Part shown: positions 55,183-64,000 of the stretch, in pieces
Numbering within the stretch: position 1 is the stretch's first letter
How the letters are laid out: every line of letters begins with the position of its first letter
From: Corynebacterium epidermidicanis
GTDB lineage: Bacteria; Actinomycetota; Actinomycetes; Mycobacteriales; Mycobacteriaceae
Reading direction: 5' to 3'
Assembly: GCF_001021025.1 (NCBI RefSeq)
Contig: NZ_CP011541.1
Coordinates: 434,001 to 498,000 of the forward strand
Length of the DNA: 64,000 nt
The notes under the pieces: model-generated
Database searches by the model: none
The model's input: the letters and a program-made list of their open reading frames with translations, nothing else
What the model was told of the DNA's origin: nothing
Translations under genes and position numbers: made by a program

Positions 55183-56030
55183 CCGATCGTCGTGATCGAA
55201 ACGGCACCAGCGGGCAGTTCGACGAGCTGTTCGGCGCTGACGCCTTTCTCGATGATCTTTCCCGCGGGGTTGACCCCACCGGCGGGAAGGATCCCCTGGC
55301 GCAGCTAATGCTCGAACTGCATCAACAGGTCAACGCTCCGATGCCTCCGGCACCAAGCCTCGATGACCTGCTGCCCGCCGAAGCTACCGCTCCAACCACC
55401 GCGCCTGCCGACGACCTCGCGGCTCGTCGCGCGAAGAAGCGTCGCCTCGTTAACCCGTGGGTCTCCGGCCTCGTTGGCGCAGCAGCTGCCACCCTCGTCA
55501 TTGCCGGTGGCGGAGGTGCGATCTACAACGCCAACCCAAGCTCGCCGCTGTGGGGAGCCAAGATTGCCATGTTTGGAGAGCACGCTGCCGTCGTCGATCT
55601 CGCCAGCGCACTGCAAGAAGTAGACCAGCGCCACGCGGATGGCGACATCGAGGGCGCCATGCAGCTCCTCGACCGGGCTCGTGCACTCGCCGACGCCGTG
55701 AACGCCCGGGATCGCGCATCCACCCAGCGGGCGATCGCTGAGCTGGAGGCACGCACAGTACAGGTGCCAACGACCATCACCGAGACTGCTGCTCCATCCA
55801 CCACGACCAGCATCGTCACATCTGAGCCGAACCGGGCGCCACAACAGAACCCTGAGCCAACCGCAGTCACTGTCGTGCAGACAAAGGTCACTACCGAAAC
55901 GGTAACCGTCACGGTAGAAAAGCAGCCGGTAGCAACACAAACTCCGACAGCTACCCCAGAGCCGACCACGATGGTCACCATCGCGCCGTCGCCAAGCCCA
56001 GTGGCGCAAACACAGGAAACCAGCAACTAG
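55179..56030 (+). CDS. rsdA: Anti-sigma-D factor RsdA
   Basis: 283 residues. The cytoplasmic N-terminal part begins RDRNGTSGQFDELFGADAFL and DPLAQLMLELHQQVNAPMP, a sigma-binding helix region. One transmembrane helix (VSGLVGAAAATLVIAGGGGAI) follows, then an outside domain with an Ala/Arg-rich helix and a Thr/Pro-rich tail. It overlaps sigD and should hold SigD inactive at the membrane. Confidence 0.9.
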   Translation: MTDRRDRNGTSGQFDELFGADAFLDDLSRGVDPTGGKDPLAQLMLELHQQVNAPMPPAPSLDDLLPAEATAPTTAPADDLAARRAKKRRLVNPWVSGLVGAAAATLVIAGGGGAIYNANPSSPLWGAKIAMFGEHAAVVDLASALQEVDQRHADGDIEGAMQLLDRARALADAVNARDRASTQRAIAELEARTVQVPTTITETAAPSTTTSIVTSEPNRAPQQNPEPTAVTVVQTKVTTETVTVTVEKQPVATQTPTATPEPTTMVTIAPSPSPVAQTQETSN

Positions 56031-56046
56031 TCGGCTTCGAGGTTCG

Positions 56047-56418
56047 TTAGCGAGCTTCGATGCCGTCCAGGTAGCCCAGGCAGTAGTCCCACGGCACATA
56101 GCGGTTGGGATCCGGATCAGCCGACGGTTCGTGCACCGGGCTCACATGGTTGGACAACAGCGAAAGCATGTTATCCCGCATAATTCCCCAGGTGTAAAAG
56201 TGGTTTTCGGCGCAGTCTTCGCAGAAGAAGAAGATTCCGTCGATACCGCGGTGCTTCAGATGGCGTTCAAACTTCTCCAGCAACGTGAGGTCGTGAAGGA
56301 TCTGGGCGCGCTCATCGACTGACAGCGGCGGGAACTCCTCTTCAGGCTCCAAAAACGACGCGGGATCATTAGGATCGTCCGCGAAGGGGTCCTCAGGCAT
56401 CATTCCATCGAAGTTCAC
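56047..56418 (-). CDS. DUF5319 family protein
   Basis: About 123 residues: DPFADDPNDPASFLEPEEEF..., RGIDGIFFFCEDCAENHFYTW and PWDYCLGYLDG, with a CxxC...H pattern that could bind metal. The family is conserved in mycolata between rsdA and guaB, on the opposite strand. GTG 56418 gives a start in line with relatives; ATG 56328-56403 alternatives exist. Function unknown. Confidence 0.8.
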   Translation of the reverse strand: MNFDGMMPEDPFADDPNDPASFLEPEEEFPPLSVDERAQILHDLTLLEKFERHLKHRGIDGIFFFCEDCAENHFYTWGIMRDNMLSLLSNHVSPVHEPSADPDPNRYVPWDYCLGYLDGIEAR

Positions 56419-56559
56419 CCCACAAACTCTATTGTGAGTTGGCGCAAAAGGCCAACCCTGGACCGCCCTTCCACACAAACCCTTTCGGACCACCAGGTTA
56501 ATCGTTTATGCTGGCAGATTATCCAAGCAGGCACAAAAGCATTAATCTAGAACCCATAG

Positions 56560-58137
<1,578 letters not shown>

Positions 58138-58150
58138 AAGGTAACTTTTC

Positions 58151-59299
58151 ATGCGAGACATCGTCGAAATCGGCATCGGCCGCGAGGCCCGTCGCACCTA
58201 CGGCTTGAATGACATCTCAATCATCCCTTCGCGCCGTACCCGCTCCTCCAAGGACGTGGACACCACCTGGAATATCGATGCCTACACCTTCGACATCCCA
58301 TTCATGTCCCACCCCACGGACGCGCTTGCTACGCCGGAGTTCATCATCGAGATGGGCAAGCAAGGTGGCCTCGGCGTGATCAACGCCGAAGGCCTGTGGG
58401 GCCGGCACGCCGACCTCGAAGCAGCAATCGGCAAGGTGCTGGACGTAGCACGCGAAGAACTGCTCTCCACGGACATCTTGAGCTCACGGGCAATTGCGCT
58501 CCTGCAGGAGCTGCACTCAGCGCCTCTCGACGTCGATCTGCTCTCCGAGCGCATCGCAGAAGTCCGCGCCTCCGGCGCCACCGTAGCTGTTCGGGTCTCG
58601 CCCCAGCGCGCCCGGGAGCTGGCACCAGTGGTGATCAAAGCCGGCGCCGAACTGCTCATCATCCAGGGCACACTGATCTCGGCTGAATATGTGCAAGCCG
58701 ACGGCGAGCCACTGAACCTGAAAGAGTTCATCGGCAACCTCGACGTTCCTGTCATCGCAGGTGGCGTAGCGGATTACACCACCGCAATGCACCTCATGCG
58801 CGCCGGCGCAGCCGGAGTGATCGTCGGTGGAGGCAACAACACCAACGAGTACGCACTCGGTATCGAAACCCCCATGGCAACTGCCATTGCCGACGCTGCT
58901 GCTGCGCGACGCGAATACCTCGATGAAACCGGTGGCCGCTACGTGCACATCATTGCCGACGGCGAAATCGAAACTTCCGGCGACGTGGTCAAAGCCATCG
59001 CCTGCGGCGCCGATGCAGTCGTGCTGGGCGCCCCACTTGCCCAAGCAGCCGAAGCCGCAGGCAAGGGATTCTACTGGCCAGCTGTCGCGGCACACCCACG
59101 CTTCCCACGTGGAGTTGTCTCGGCAGAAAACCTAGAAGACCAGCCACTTCCTTCCCTGGAAGTCGTGCTGCATGGACCTTCCACCGACGCGTTCGGGCAC
59201 CTCAACTTCGTTGGTGGGCTGCGACGCGCCTTGGCCAAGTGCGGCTACACGGACCTGAAGAGCTTCCAAAAAGTCGCGCTATCTTTGCGTAGTTTCTAG
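58151..59299 (+). CDS. guaB3: GuaB3-type IMP dehydrogenase family protein
   Basis: 382 residues of the IMPDH/GMPR barrel without CBS domains: IGIGREARRTYGLNDISIIPSRRTRS, MGKQGGLGVINAEGLWGRH. The region where IMPDH has GSICTT reads AGAAGVIVGGGNNTNEYA, so the classical catalytic cysteine is missing. Conserved next to guaB in actinobacteria. It may be a regulator of, or partner for, guanylate synthesis. Confidence 0.93.
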   Translation: MRDIVEIGIGREARRTYGLNDISIIPSRRTRSSKDVDTTWNIDAYTFDIPFMSHPTDALATPEFIIEMGKQGGLGVINAEGLWGRHADLEAAIGKVLDVAREELLSTDILSSRAIALLQELHSAPLDVDLLSERIAEVRASGATVAVRVSPQRARELAPVVIKAGAELLIIQGTLISAEYVQADGEPLNLKEFIGNLDVPVIAGGVADYTTAMHLMRAGAAGVIVGGGNNTNEYALGIETPMATAIADAAAARREYLDETGGRYVHIIADGEIETSGDVVKAIACGADAVVLGAPLAQAAEAAGKGFYWPAVAAHPRFPRGVVSAENLEDQPLPSLEVVLHGPSTDAFGHLNFVGGLRRALAKCGYTDLKSFQKVALSLRSF

Positions 59300-59314
59300 G
59301 CGAGGAAGCGTTGG

Positions 59315-59368
59315 AAAAGCGCACTAGCCTGGGTGGCCGTGGCCGTTCGGGGTAGTGCGCTTTTTCTT
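59315..59368 (+). terminator. Terminator of guaB-guaB3
   Basis: AAAAGCGCACTA (59315-59326) pairs with TAGTGCGCTTTT (59353-59364), then TC TTACC; inner GCC/GGC pairs. Confidence 0.88.
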
Positions 59369-59679
59369 ACCTTGGGCGTGGTTTTGGTCGGTCGGTGGGG
59401 GCTGCTGGGCGTGGGAGGCTGCAAACCTGCTAGGTGGCACTCCTGCGCAGAACCGCAACTTTTGCCAGATTTTGGCCTTTCTAGGTAGGAGTACTACTTC
59501 AGAGGTACTGAATTGCACTTCTGAAGCTCTGGCTGAGCTGCCGTCAACTCGCGAGTCCTGCGAGCGACCAGCCAATTCCTGCCAGCGCCATTCCGCGAGT
59601 CGCCAGGGCCGGCGGTGGAAAAGGATCGCCATGAATAATTCATTAGTTTCTAGGCACAACCAGGAGTAAAACAATCCTG
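59369..59679. other. Gap before the permease gene
   Basis: 310 bp with no convincing gene. It holds short dyads such as CTTCAGA/TCTGAAG near 59497-59526. Probably the promoter region of the permease. Confidence 0.5.
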
Positions 59680-61530
59680 GTGACTGTTAAGTCCCCGAAA
59701 AGGGTTGAAGAGCGCCACCCATGGTGGAAGGTTATGTGCTTAACCGGGCTCGATTATTACTCCACGCTGGGCTACGCGCCCGGAATCGCATTAGCTGCCG
59801 CTGGTGCTCTCGCGCCTCTAGCAACGCTGATCCTGGTGGCCGTGACAATGCTTGGCGCTGTGCCAGTGTACCGGCGCATCGCCCGCGAATCTCCGAATGG
59901 CCAAGGCTCCATTACCGTTCTCAATCGCTTTATCCCAGGGTGGAAGGGTAAGTTTGCGGTCTTGATTCTGCTGGGCTTCGCCGCCACTGACTTCATGGTC
60001 ACCATGACGTTGTCAGCAGCAGACGCTTCCGCCCACGTCTTGCGCACCACGGAATCCCCCTGGACGATGCCATTGACTTTGTTCATGCTGGCCGGATTGG
60101 CTGCAGTGTTCTACCGGGGTTTTAACGAAGCTATTCGCATTGCTGTCGTGCTGGTAACCACCTATTTGGCGCTCAATGCCGTGGTCATTGGCCGGGGATT
60201 GTATGAGGTGGCTCAGCACCCGCAGGCCATCACTGCCTGGCAACAACAATTGTTCACGCAGTACCCTAATCCTTGGGCAATGGCGCTGATAGTCGTGGTG
60301 ATTTTCCCTAAGCTTGCGCTGGGCATGTCCGGCTTTGAAACTGGTGTGGCCGTGATTCCGCAGATCGAAACCAAATCCGGCAAGGCCGGCCAAATCAAAG
60401 CCGACCGTACGTTGCTGTTGGTTGCTGCGAGCATTATGAGCATCTACTTGATGTCGTCGTCGGTGGTTACCACCTTGCTCATCCCGGCCGAAGACGCCCA
60501 GCCCGGCGGGCCTGCCGACGGCCGAGCCCTGGCATACATTTCGCATATGTACCTGGGCCAGGGATTCTCAACGGTCTATGACCTGGTGACCGTGGCGATC
60601 CTGTGGTTCGCTGGCGCCTCGGCGATGGCTGGGATCTTGAACTTGATTCCTCGCTGGCTACCTCGCTACGGTATGGCCCCTAGCTGGGTGGCTCGGAACC
60701 GTCCGATGGTGGTTATGGTGGCGGCGATTGCTTTCTTCATCACGATTGTGTTCCGGGCGAGCGTCGAAAAGCAGGCAGGCGCCTATGCGACTGGCGTGTT
60801 GGTCCTGCTGACTTCGGGTGCAGTGGCGGTGACGCTGTCGGCGCGTTGGGACGCGAAACACCACGGCGGTGCGAAATGGAAGTTCTTGCTGTACGGGCTG
60901 ATCGCGGCGGTGTTTGTGTACACGATGATCGCGAACATGATTGAGCGGCCGGAGGGTTTGCACGTGGCGATGTGGTTCATCGTGGGCATCGTCGTGTCTT
61001 CGCTGGTCTCGCGCGCACACCGAGCCTTTGAGCTGCGTAGCTCTACGATTCGCTATGACAAGCAAGCCAACAACATGATCAGAGCCGGGGCATGCGGGCA
61101 GCGGATGGCGATCGTGGCACACGCGGCAGGTGACTGGAGTAGTGAAGATTACGAATACAAAGAGCACCGAATTCGCACTCGAAACCTTATCCCGGATTCC
61201 CAGCCGATCATCTTCCTGGAAGTCAAGTTGCGAGATGTCTCGGAGTTTTCGGCTCCCATTGAGGTCCATGGTGTGTCTGTCGGGGAGGTCAGCGTGCTAC
61301 GCACCCAGGCAGCTTCCATTCCGAATGCGATCGCGGCCATCGCAGCGGACATTTTTGACCACAATCCAGTGGCAATTGACCTGTACTTTGAATGGTCGCC
61401 CGGGTCGCCGTATCGGGACATGGTGCGATTCCTGTTCGTCGGGCGTGGGCAAAATGCGGCGCTCGTGCATGAGATCTTGCGACGGAAGTATCCCGAAGGG
61501 AAATCGCGTCCGCACGTGCACGTCGGCTAG
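59680..61530 (+). CDS. APC-superfamily permease
   Basis: 616 residues: about twelve transmembrane helices in the first 430 residues, with the N-terminal motif MCLTGLDYYSTLGYAPGIAL, then a cytoplasmic C-terminal domain of about 170 residues (SEDYEYKEHRIRTRN, EFSAPIEVHGVSVGEV). This layout is typical of actinobacterial APC-type amino acid or potassium transporters. The substrate cannot be told. The GTG start at 59680 has AGGAG 12 bases before it. It is co-directional with guaB3 and guaA but separated from them by terminators or short gaps. Confidence 0.85.
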   Translation: MTVKSPKRVEERHPWWKVMCLTGLDYYSTLGYAPGIALAAAGALAPLATLILVAVTMLGAVPVYRRIARESPNGQGSITVLNRFIPGWKGKFAVLILLGFAATDFMVTMTLSAADASAHVLRTTESPWTMPLTLFMLAGLAAVFYRGFNEAIRIAVVLVTTYLALNAVVIGRGLYEVAQHPQAITAWQQQLFTQYPNPWAMALIVVVIFPKLALGMSGFETGVAVIPQIETKSGKAGQIKADRTLLLVAASIMSIYLMSSSVVTTLLIPAEDAQPGGPADGRALAYISHMYLGQGFSTVYDLVTVAILWFAGASAMAGILNLIPRWLPRYGMAPSWVARNRPMVVMVAAIAFFITIVFRASVEKQAGAYATGVLVLLTSGAVAVTLSARWDAKHHGGAKWKFLLYGLIAAVFVYTMIANMIERPEGLHVAMWFIVGIVVSSLVSRAHRAFELRSSTIRYDKQANNMIRAGACGQRMAIVAHAAGDWSSEDYEYKEHRIRTRNLIPDSQPIIFLEVKLRDVSEFSAPIEVHGVSVGEVSVLRTQAASIPNAIAAIAADIFDHNPVAIDLYFEWSPGSPYRDMVRFLFVGRGQNAALVHEILRRKYPEGKSRPHVHVG

Positions 61531-61541
61531 ACTCTTAAGGC

Positions 61542-63098
61542 GTGACTTCACCGAACCATCGCCCTGTACTTGTCGTGGACTTCGGCGCCCAATATGCGCA
61601 GCTCATCGCGCGTCGCGTCCGCGAAGCTCGGATCTACTCCGAGGTAATTCCGCACACCGCAACGGTGGAAGAAATCCAAGCTAAGAACCCGGCAGCACTG
61701 ATCCTGTCCGGTGGACCTTCCTCCGTGTATGAAGAAGGCGCACCGAAGATCGATGCGGCAATTTTCGATCTTGATTTGCCGGTATTCGGCATTTGCTACG
61801 GGTTCCAGACCATGACGCACGCCATGGGTGGCACCGTCGCGAACACCGGCAACCGCGAATACGGCCGCACCGATATGGATGTGGTCGGCGGTGTTTTGCA
61901 CTCCGGTTTGGAAGCTACCCACAAGGTATGGATGTCGCATGGAGACGCCGTGCACGAGGCCCCAGCCGGATTCACCGTTACTGCGACCTCCGCGGGCGCC
62001 CCAGTGGCGGCCTTCGAGTGCGTCGAAAAGCGCATGGCTGGTGTGCAGTACCACCCAGAGGTGCTGCATTCTCCGCACGGACAGGAAGTGCTGGTGCGCT
62101 TCCTTACGGAGATCGCAGGTCTGGAGCAGGATTGGACCGCCGCCAACATTGCCGACGAGCTGGTGGAAAAGATTCAGCAGCAAGTCGGACCGGAAGGGCG
62201 CGCCATCTGTGGCCTGTCCGGTGGCGTTGACTCCGCGGTGGCGGCAGCGCTCGTGCAGCGCGCCATTGGCGACCGCCTGACCTGCGTTTTCGTGGATCAC
62301 GGCCTATTGCGTGCCGGAGAGCGCGAACAAGTGGAAAAGGACTTCGTCGCAGCTACCGGTGCCCGCCTGGTGACCGTCGACGAGCGAGCAGCGTTCCTGG
62401 CCAAGCTGGCCGGTGTGACCGAGCCGGAAGCAAAGCGCAAGGCCATCGGCGCAGAGTTCATTCGTTCTTTCGAGCGCGCCGTGGCGTCTGTGCTTGAGGG
62501 GCAGGATGTCGGCTACCTGGTTCAGGGCACGCTGTACCCAGATGTTGTCGAGTCCGGCGGAGGCGCTGGCACCGCAAACATCAAATCCCACCACAACGTC
62601 GGTGGCCTGCCTGACGACGTCGAATTTGAACTGGTAGAGCCATTGCGTCTGCTGTTCAAGGATGAGGTTCGCGCGGTCGGCCGGGAGCTTGGCCTGCCGG
62701 AGGAAATCGTCAACCGTCAGCCGTTCCCAGGCCCAGGCCTCGGCATCCGCATCATCGGCGAAGTCACCGAGGAACGCCTCGAGACCCTGCGCGCAGCCGA
62801 CCTCATCGCCCGCACCGAGCTGACCGCCGCTGGCCTCGACAACGAGATCTGGCAGTGCCCAGTCGTGCTGCTTGCCGACGTCCGTTCCGTCGGCGTCCAA
62901 GGCGACGGCCGCACCTACGGCCACCCAATCGTGCTGCGCCCAGTGTCCTCTGAAGACGCCATGACCGCCGACTGGACCCGCCTGCCTTACGACGTCCTGG
63001 AAAAAATCTCCACCCGCATCACCAACGAGGTGCCGGATGTCAACCGCGTCGTGCTGGACTGCACCTCCAAGCCACCGGGAACCATCGAGTGGGAATAA
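61542..63098 (+). CDS. guaA: GMP synthase (glutamine-hydrolysing)
   Basis: 518 residues. The class I amidotransferase domain has [17 protein letters not shown], the nucleophile loop FGICYGFQ and the VQYHPEV His-Glu. The ATP-PPase domain has [13 protein letters not shown]. The end [12 protein letters not shown] is diagnostic. It converts XMP to GMP. The GTG at 61542 is the likely start. Confidence 0.97.
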   Translation: MTSPNHRPVLVVDFGAQYAQLIARRVREARIYSEVIPHTATVEEIQAKNPAALILSGGPSSVYEEGAPKIDAAIFDLDLPVFGICYGFQTMTHAMGGTVANTGNREYGRTDMDVVGGVLHSGLEATHKVWMSHGDAVHEAPAGFTVTATSAGAPVAAFECVEKRMAGVQYHPEVLHSPHGQEVLVRFLTEIAGLEQDWTAANIADELVEKIQQQVGPEGRAICGLSGGVDSAVAAALVQRAIGDRLTCVFVDHGLLRAGEREQVEKDFVAATGARLVTVDERAAFLAKLAGVTEPEAKRKAIGAEFIRSFERAVASVLEGQDVGYLVQGTLYPDVVESGGGAGTANIKSHHNVGGLPDDVEFELVEPLRLLFKDEVRAVGRELGLPEEIVNRQPFPGPGLGIRIIGEVTEERLETLRAADLIARTELTAAGLDNEIWQCPVVLLADVRSVGVQGDGRTYGHPIVLRPVSSEDAMTADWTRLPYDVLEKISTRITNEVPDVNRVVLDCTSKPPGTIEWE

Positions 63099-63115
63099 GC
63101 CTCTCTTTAGGCTGA

Positions 63116-63158
63116 CTGCACCTAGCGATTCAATTTGCTAGGTGCAGTTTTGTTTTTT
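63116..63158 (+). terminator. Terminator of guaA
   Basis: CTGCACCTAGC (63116-63126) pairs with GCTAGGTGCAG (63137-63147), then TTTTGTTTTTT. Confidence 0.92.
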
Positions 63159-63169
63159 GTGAGGCTGCA

Positions 63170-63310
63170 GGTGGGCTGAGGCGGGTTGGTGGTGGGCTGA
63201 GGCGGGTTGCGGCGGGCTCGTGGTGGGCTGAGGCGGGCTGCTCAGAGGAAGCAGCCCAGCGGGCTGAGGCGGGCTGAGGCGGGCTGAGGCGGGCTGAGGC
63301 GGGCTGCAGT
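63170..63310. repeat. Tandem 10-bp repeats GGGCTGAGGC after guaA
   Basis: Four perfect tandem copies at 63261-63300, preceded by degenerate copies (63172-63242) including GGTTG/GGGTTGCGGC variants. Strong purine/pyrimidine strand bias (G-rich top strand). No gene overlaps. Confidence 0.88.
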
Positions 63311-63420
63311 AGTGCTAGCGCGTCCCTTCGACGTAGTCTGACGACGCAGACTGGCGGAAAAAGGCGAATAAAATTCGATCGAGGTAGTCCGACTACCATG
63401 AACCGACGCGGTAGCAGGTC
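63303..63420. repeat. Imperfect foldback related to the MITE core
   Basis: GAATAAAAT, eight bases, GGTAGTCCGACTAC (ends 63396) matches the inverted core inside the 26354-26616 element at the same spacing, and homology continues to both sides (CTTCGACGTAGTC, AGTGCTAGCGCG). The whole is an imperfect inverted repeat. The 22-bp TIRs seen in the other copy are not present. Confidence 0.65.
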
Positions 63421-63509
63421 TGAAGCAAAAATGCGGCGCGCTCAACAGTCGGCCCGGAGACGGACGGAGAACCAACCCCACATGCATGGGCAAACGTAGA
63501 CTTAGATGC

Positions 63510-64000
63510 ATGTCAAATATCTTCATCACCGGTGCTAGCTCAGGGATCGGCTTCGAGACCGCCAAGGCGCTCGCGCTTCGTGGCCACACAGTTTTCGCAG
63601 CTGCTCGCAGGTTGGACAAGCTGGAAAAGCTTCGGGATTTCCAAATCGTTCCAGTTGAGCTGGACGTCACTAGCACGGAGTCCATCGAAAAGGCCGTCCA
63701 AACAGTTCAGGAGCAGGCGGGACGCATCGACGTACTTATCAACAATGCGGGGTTCGGATTCTACGGTGCCCTCGAAGATGTCGATATCGCAGACGCGCGT
63801 CAGCAATTCGATGTCAATGTCTTTGGACTCATGGAATTGACCAAGGTTGTTCTGCCGATCATGCGCACACAGGGGAGCGGGCGCATCATCAATACCTCAT
63901 CCATGGGCGGCCGAATGGTGGCTTACTTCGGCGGTTGGTATCACGCCTCGAAGTACGCCGTCGAGGCACTTAGCGACGCCCTTCGTATGGAAACCGCAGG
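63510..64000 (+). CDS. Short-chain dehydrogenase/reductase, 5' part
   Basis: 163 codons to the window edge. Cofactor motif TGASSGIG (an NAD(P) Rossmann start), NNAGFGF, the catalytic Ser in TSSMGGR and YHASK with the Tyr-Lys pair. It is a classical SDR; the substrate is not evident. ATG 63510 begins exactly at the conserved strand (MSNIFITGASSG). Confidence 0.93.
   Translation, partial: MSNIFITGASSGIGFETAKALALRGHTVFAAARRLDKLEKLRDFQIVPVELDVTSTESIEKAVQTVQEQAGRIDVLINNAGFGFYGALEDVDIADARQQFDVNVFGLMELTKVVLPIMRTQGSGRIINTSSMGGRMVAYFGGWYHASKYAVEALSDALRMETA

Overview
The window looks like chromosomal DNA of a mycolic-acid-containing actinobacterium, most likely a Corynebacterium. The evidence is a reduced type VII secretion (T7SS) locus between truA and rplM-rpsI, LGFP-repeat secreted proteins, a WhiB/SigD/RsdA cluster, and the gene orders rplM-rpsI-...-glmM-glmS-nnr-alr-tsaE-...-tsaB-rimI-tsaD-groES-groEL-whiB-sigD-rsdA-guaB-guaB3-guaA. 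I cannot name the species from sequence alone.

Layout. 1-1290: end of a CAP/SCP protein and truA. 1.4-12.8 kb: a polytopic membrane protein and the T7SS genes eccB, mycP, eccD, eccC and a T7SS-associated membrane protein; no eccA or eccE is present here. 13.0-24.7 kb: the EsxB/EsxA (WXG100) pair, split by an 11-kb integrated element. The element (about 13281-24322) has a large serine integrase, primase-polymerase, AAA helicase/ATPase, HNH nuclease, terminase, portal, scaffold, major capsid and two head-completion proteins, but no tail, lysis or recognisable immunity genes. It looks like a capsid-forming phage satellite or a strongly reduced prophage. Joining the sequences across the 9-bp core AACGCTAAA restores a perfect 105-codon esxB frame, so the attachment site lies inside esxB. 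At the right end of the element is a six-repeat array with CRISPR-like geometry (28-bp repeats, 33-34-bp spacers), but every spacer carries its own, different inverted repeat.

25-37 kb: rplM-rpsI; a gene-poor stretch holding a 263-bp MITE-like element with 22-bp terminal inverted repeats and a 9-bp target duplication; a very large thioester/VaFE/CNA-B surface adhesin with an LANTG sorting signal, divided by a frameshift at A AAA AAC; a DJ-1/PfpI protein; glmM; and a three-gene operon starting with an Esx/EspC-like small protein. 37-44 kb: an alpha/beta-hydrolase-fold protein without the usual serine, glmS, a CAP-domain protein, nnr, alr and tsaE.

44-54 kb: two paralogous LGFP-repeat secreted proteins with different C-terminal domains flank tsaB-rimI-tsaD-groES-groEL. 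The one at 52.1-53.8 kb is intact, ends in a phospholipase A2-like domain and abuts a lipoprotein gene that may encode immunity. The one at 45.0-46.7 kb has a poly-A frameshift and a TGG-to-TGA nonsense mutation, and the AT-rich gene after it is broken too. 54-64 kb: whiB, sigD-rsdA, a DUF5319 protein, guaB, guaB3, an APC-type permease, guaA, and the start of an SDR gene.

A decamer, CGTCGATAAG, occurs at least 15 times in the chromosomal part in both orientations; I found none in the element. It behaves like a species-specific word of the uptake-sequence or chromosome-architecture kind.
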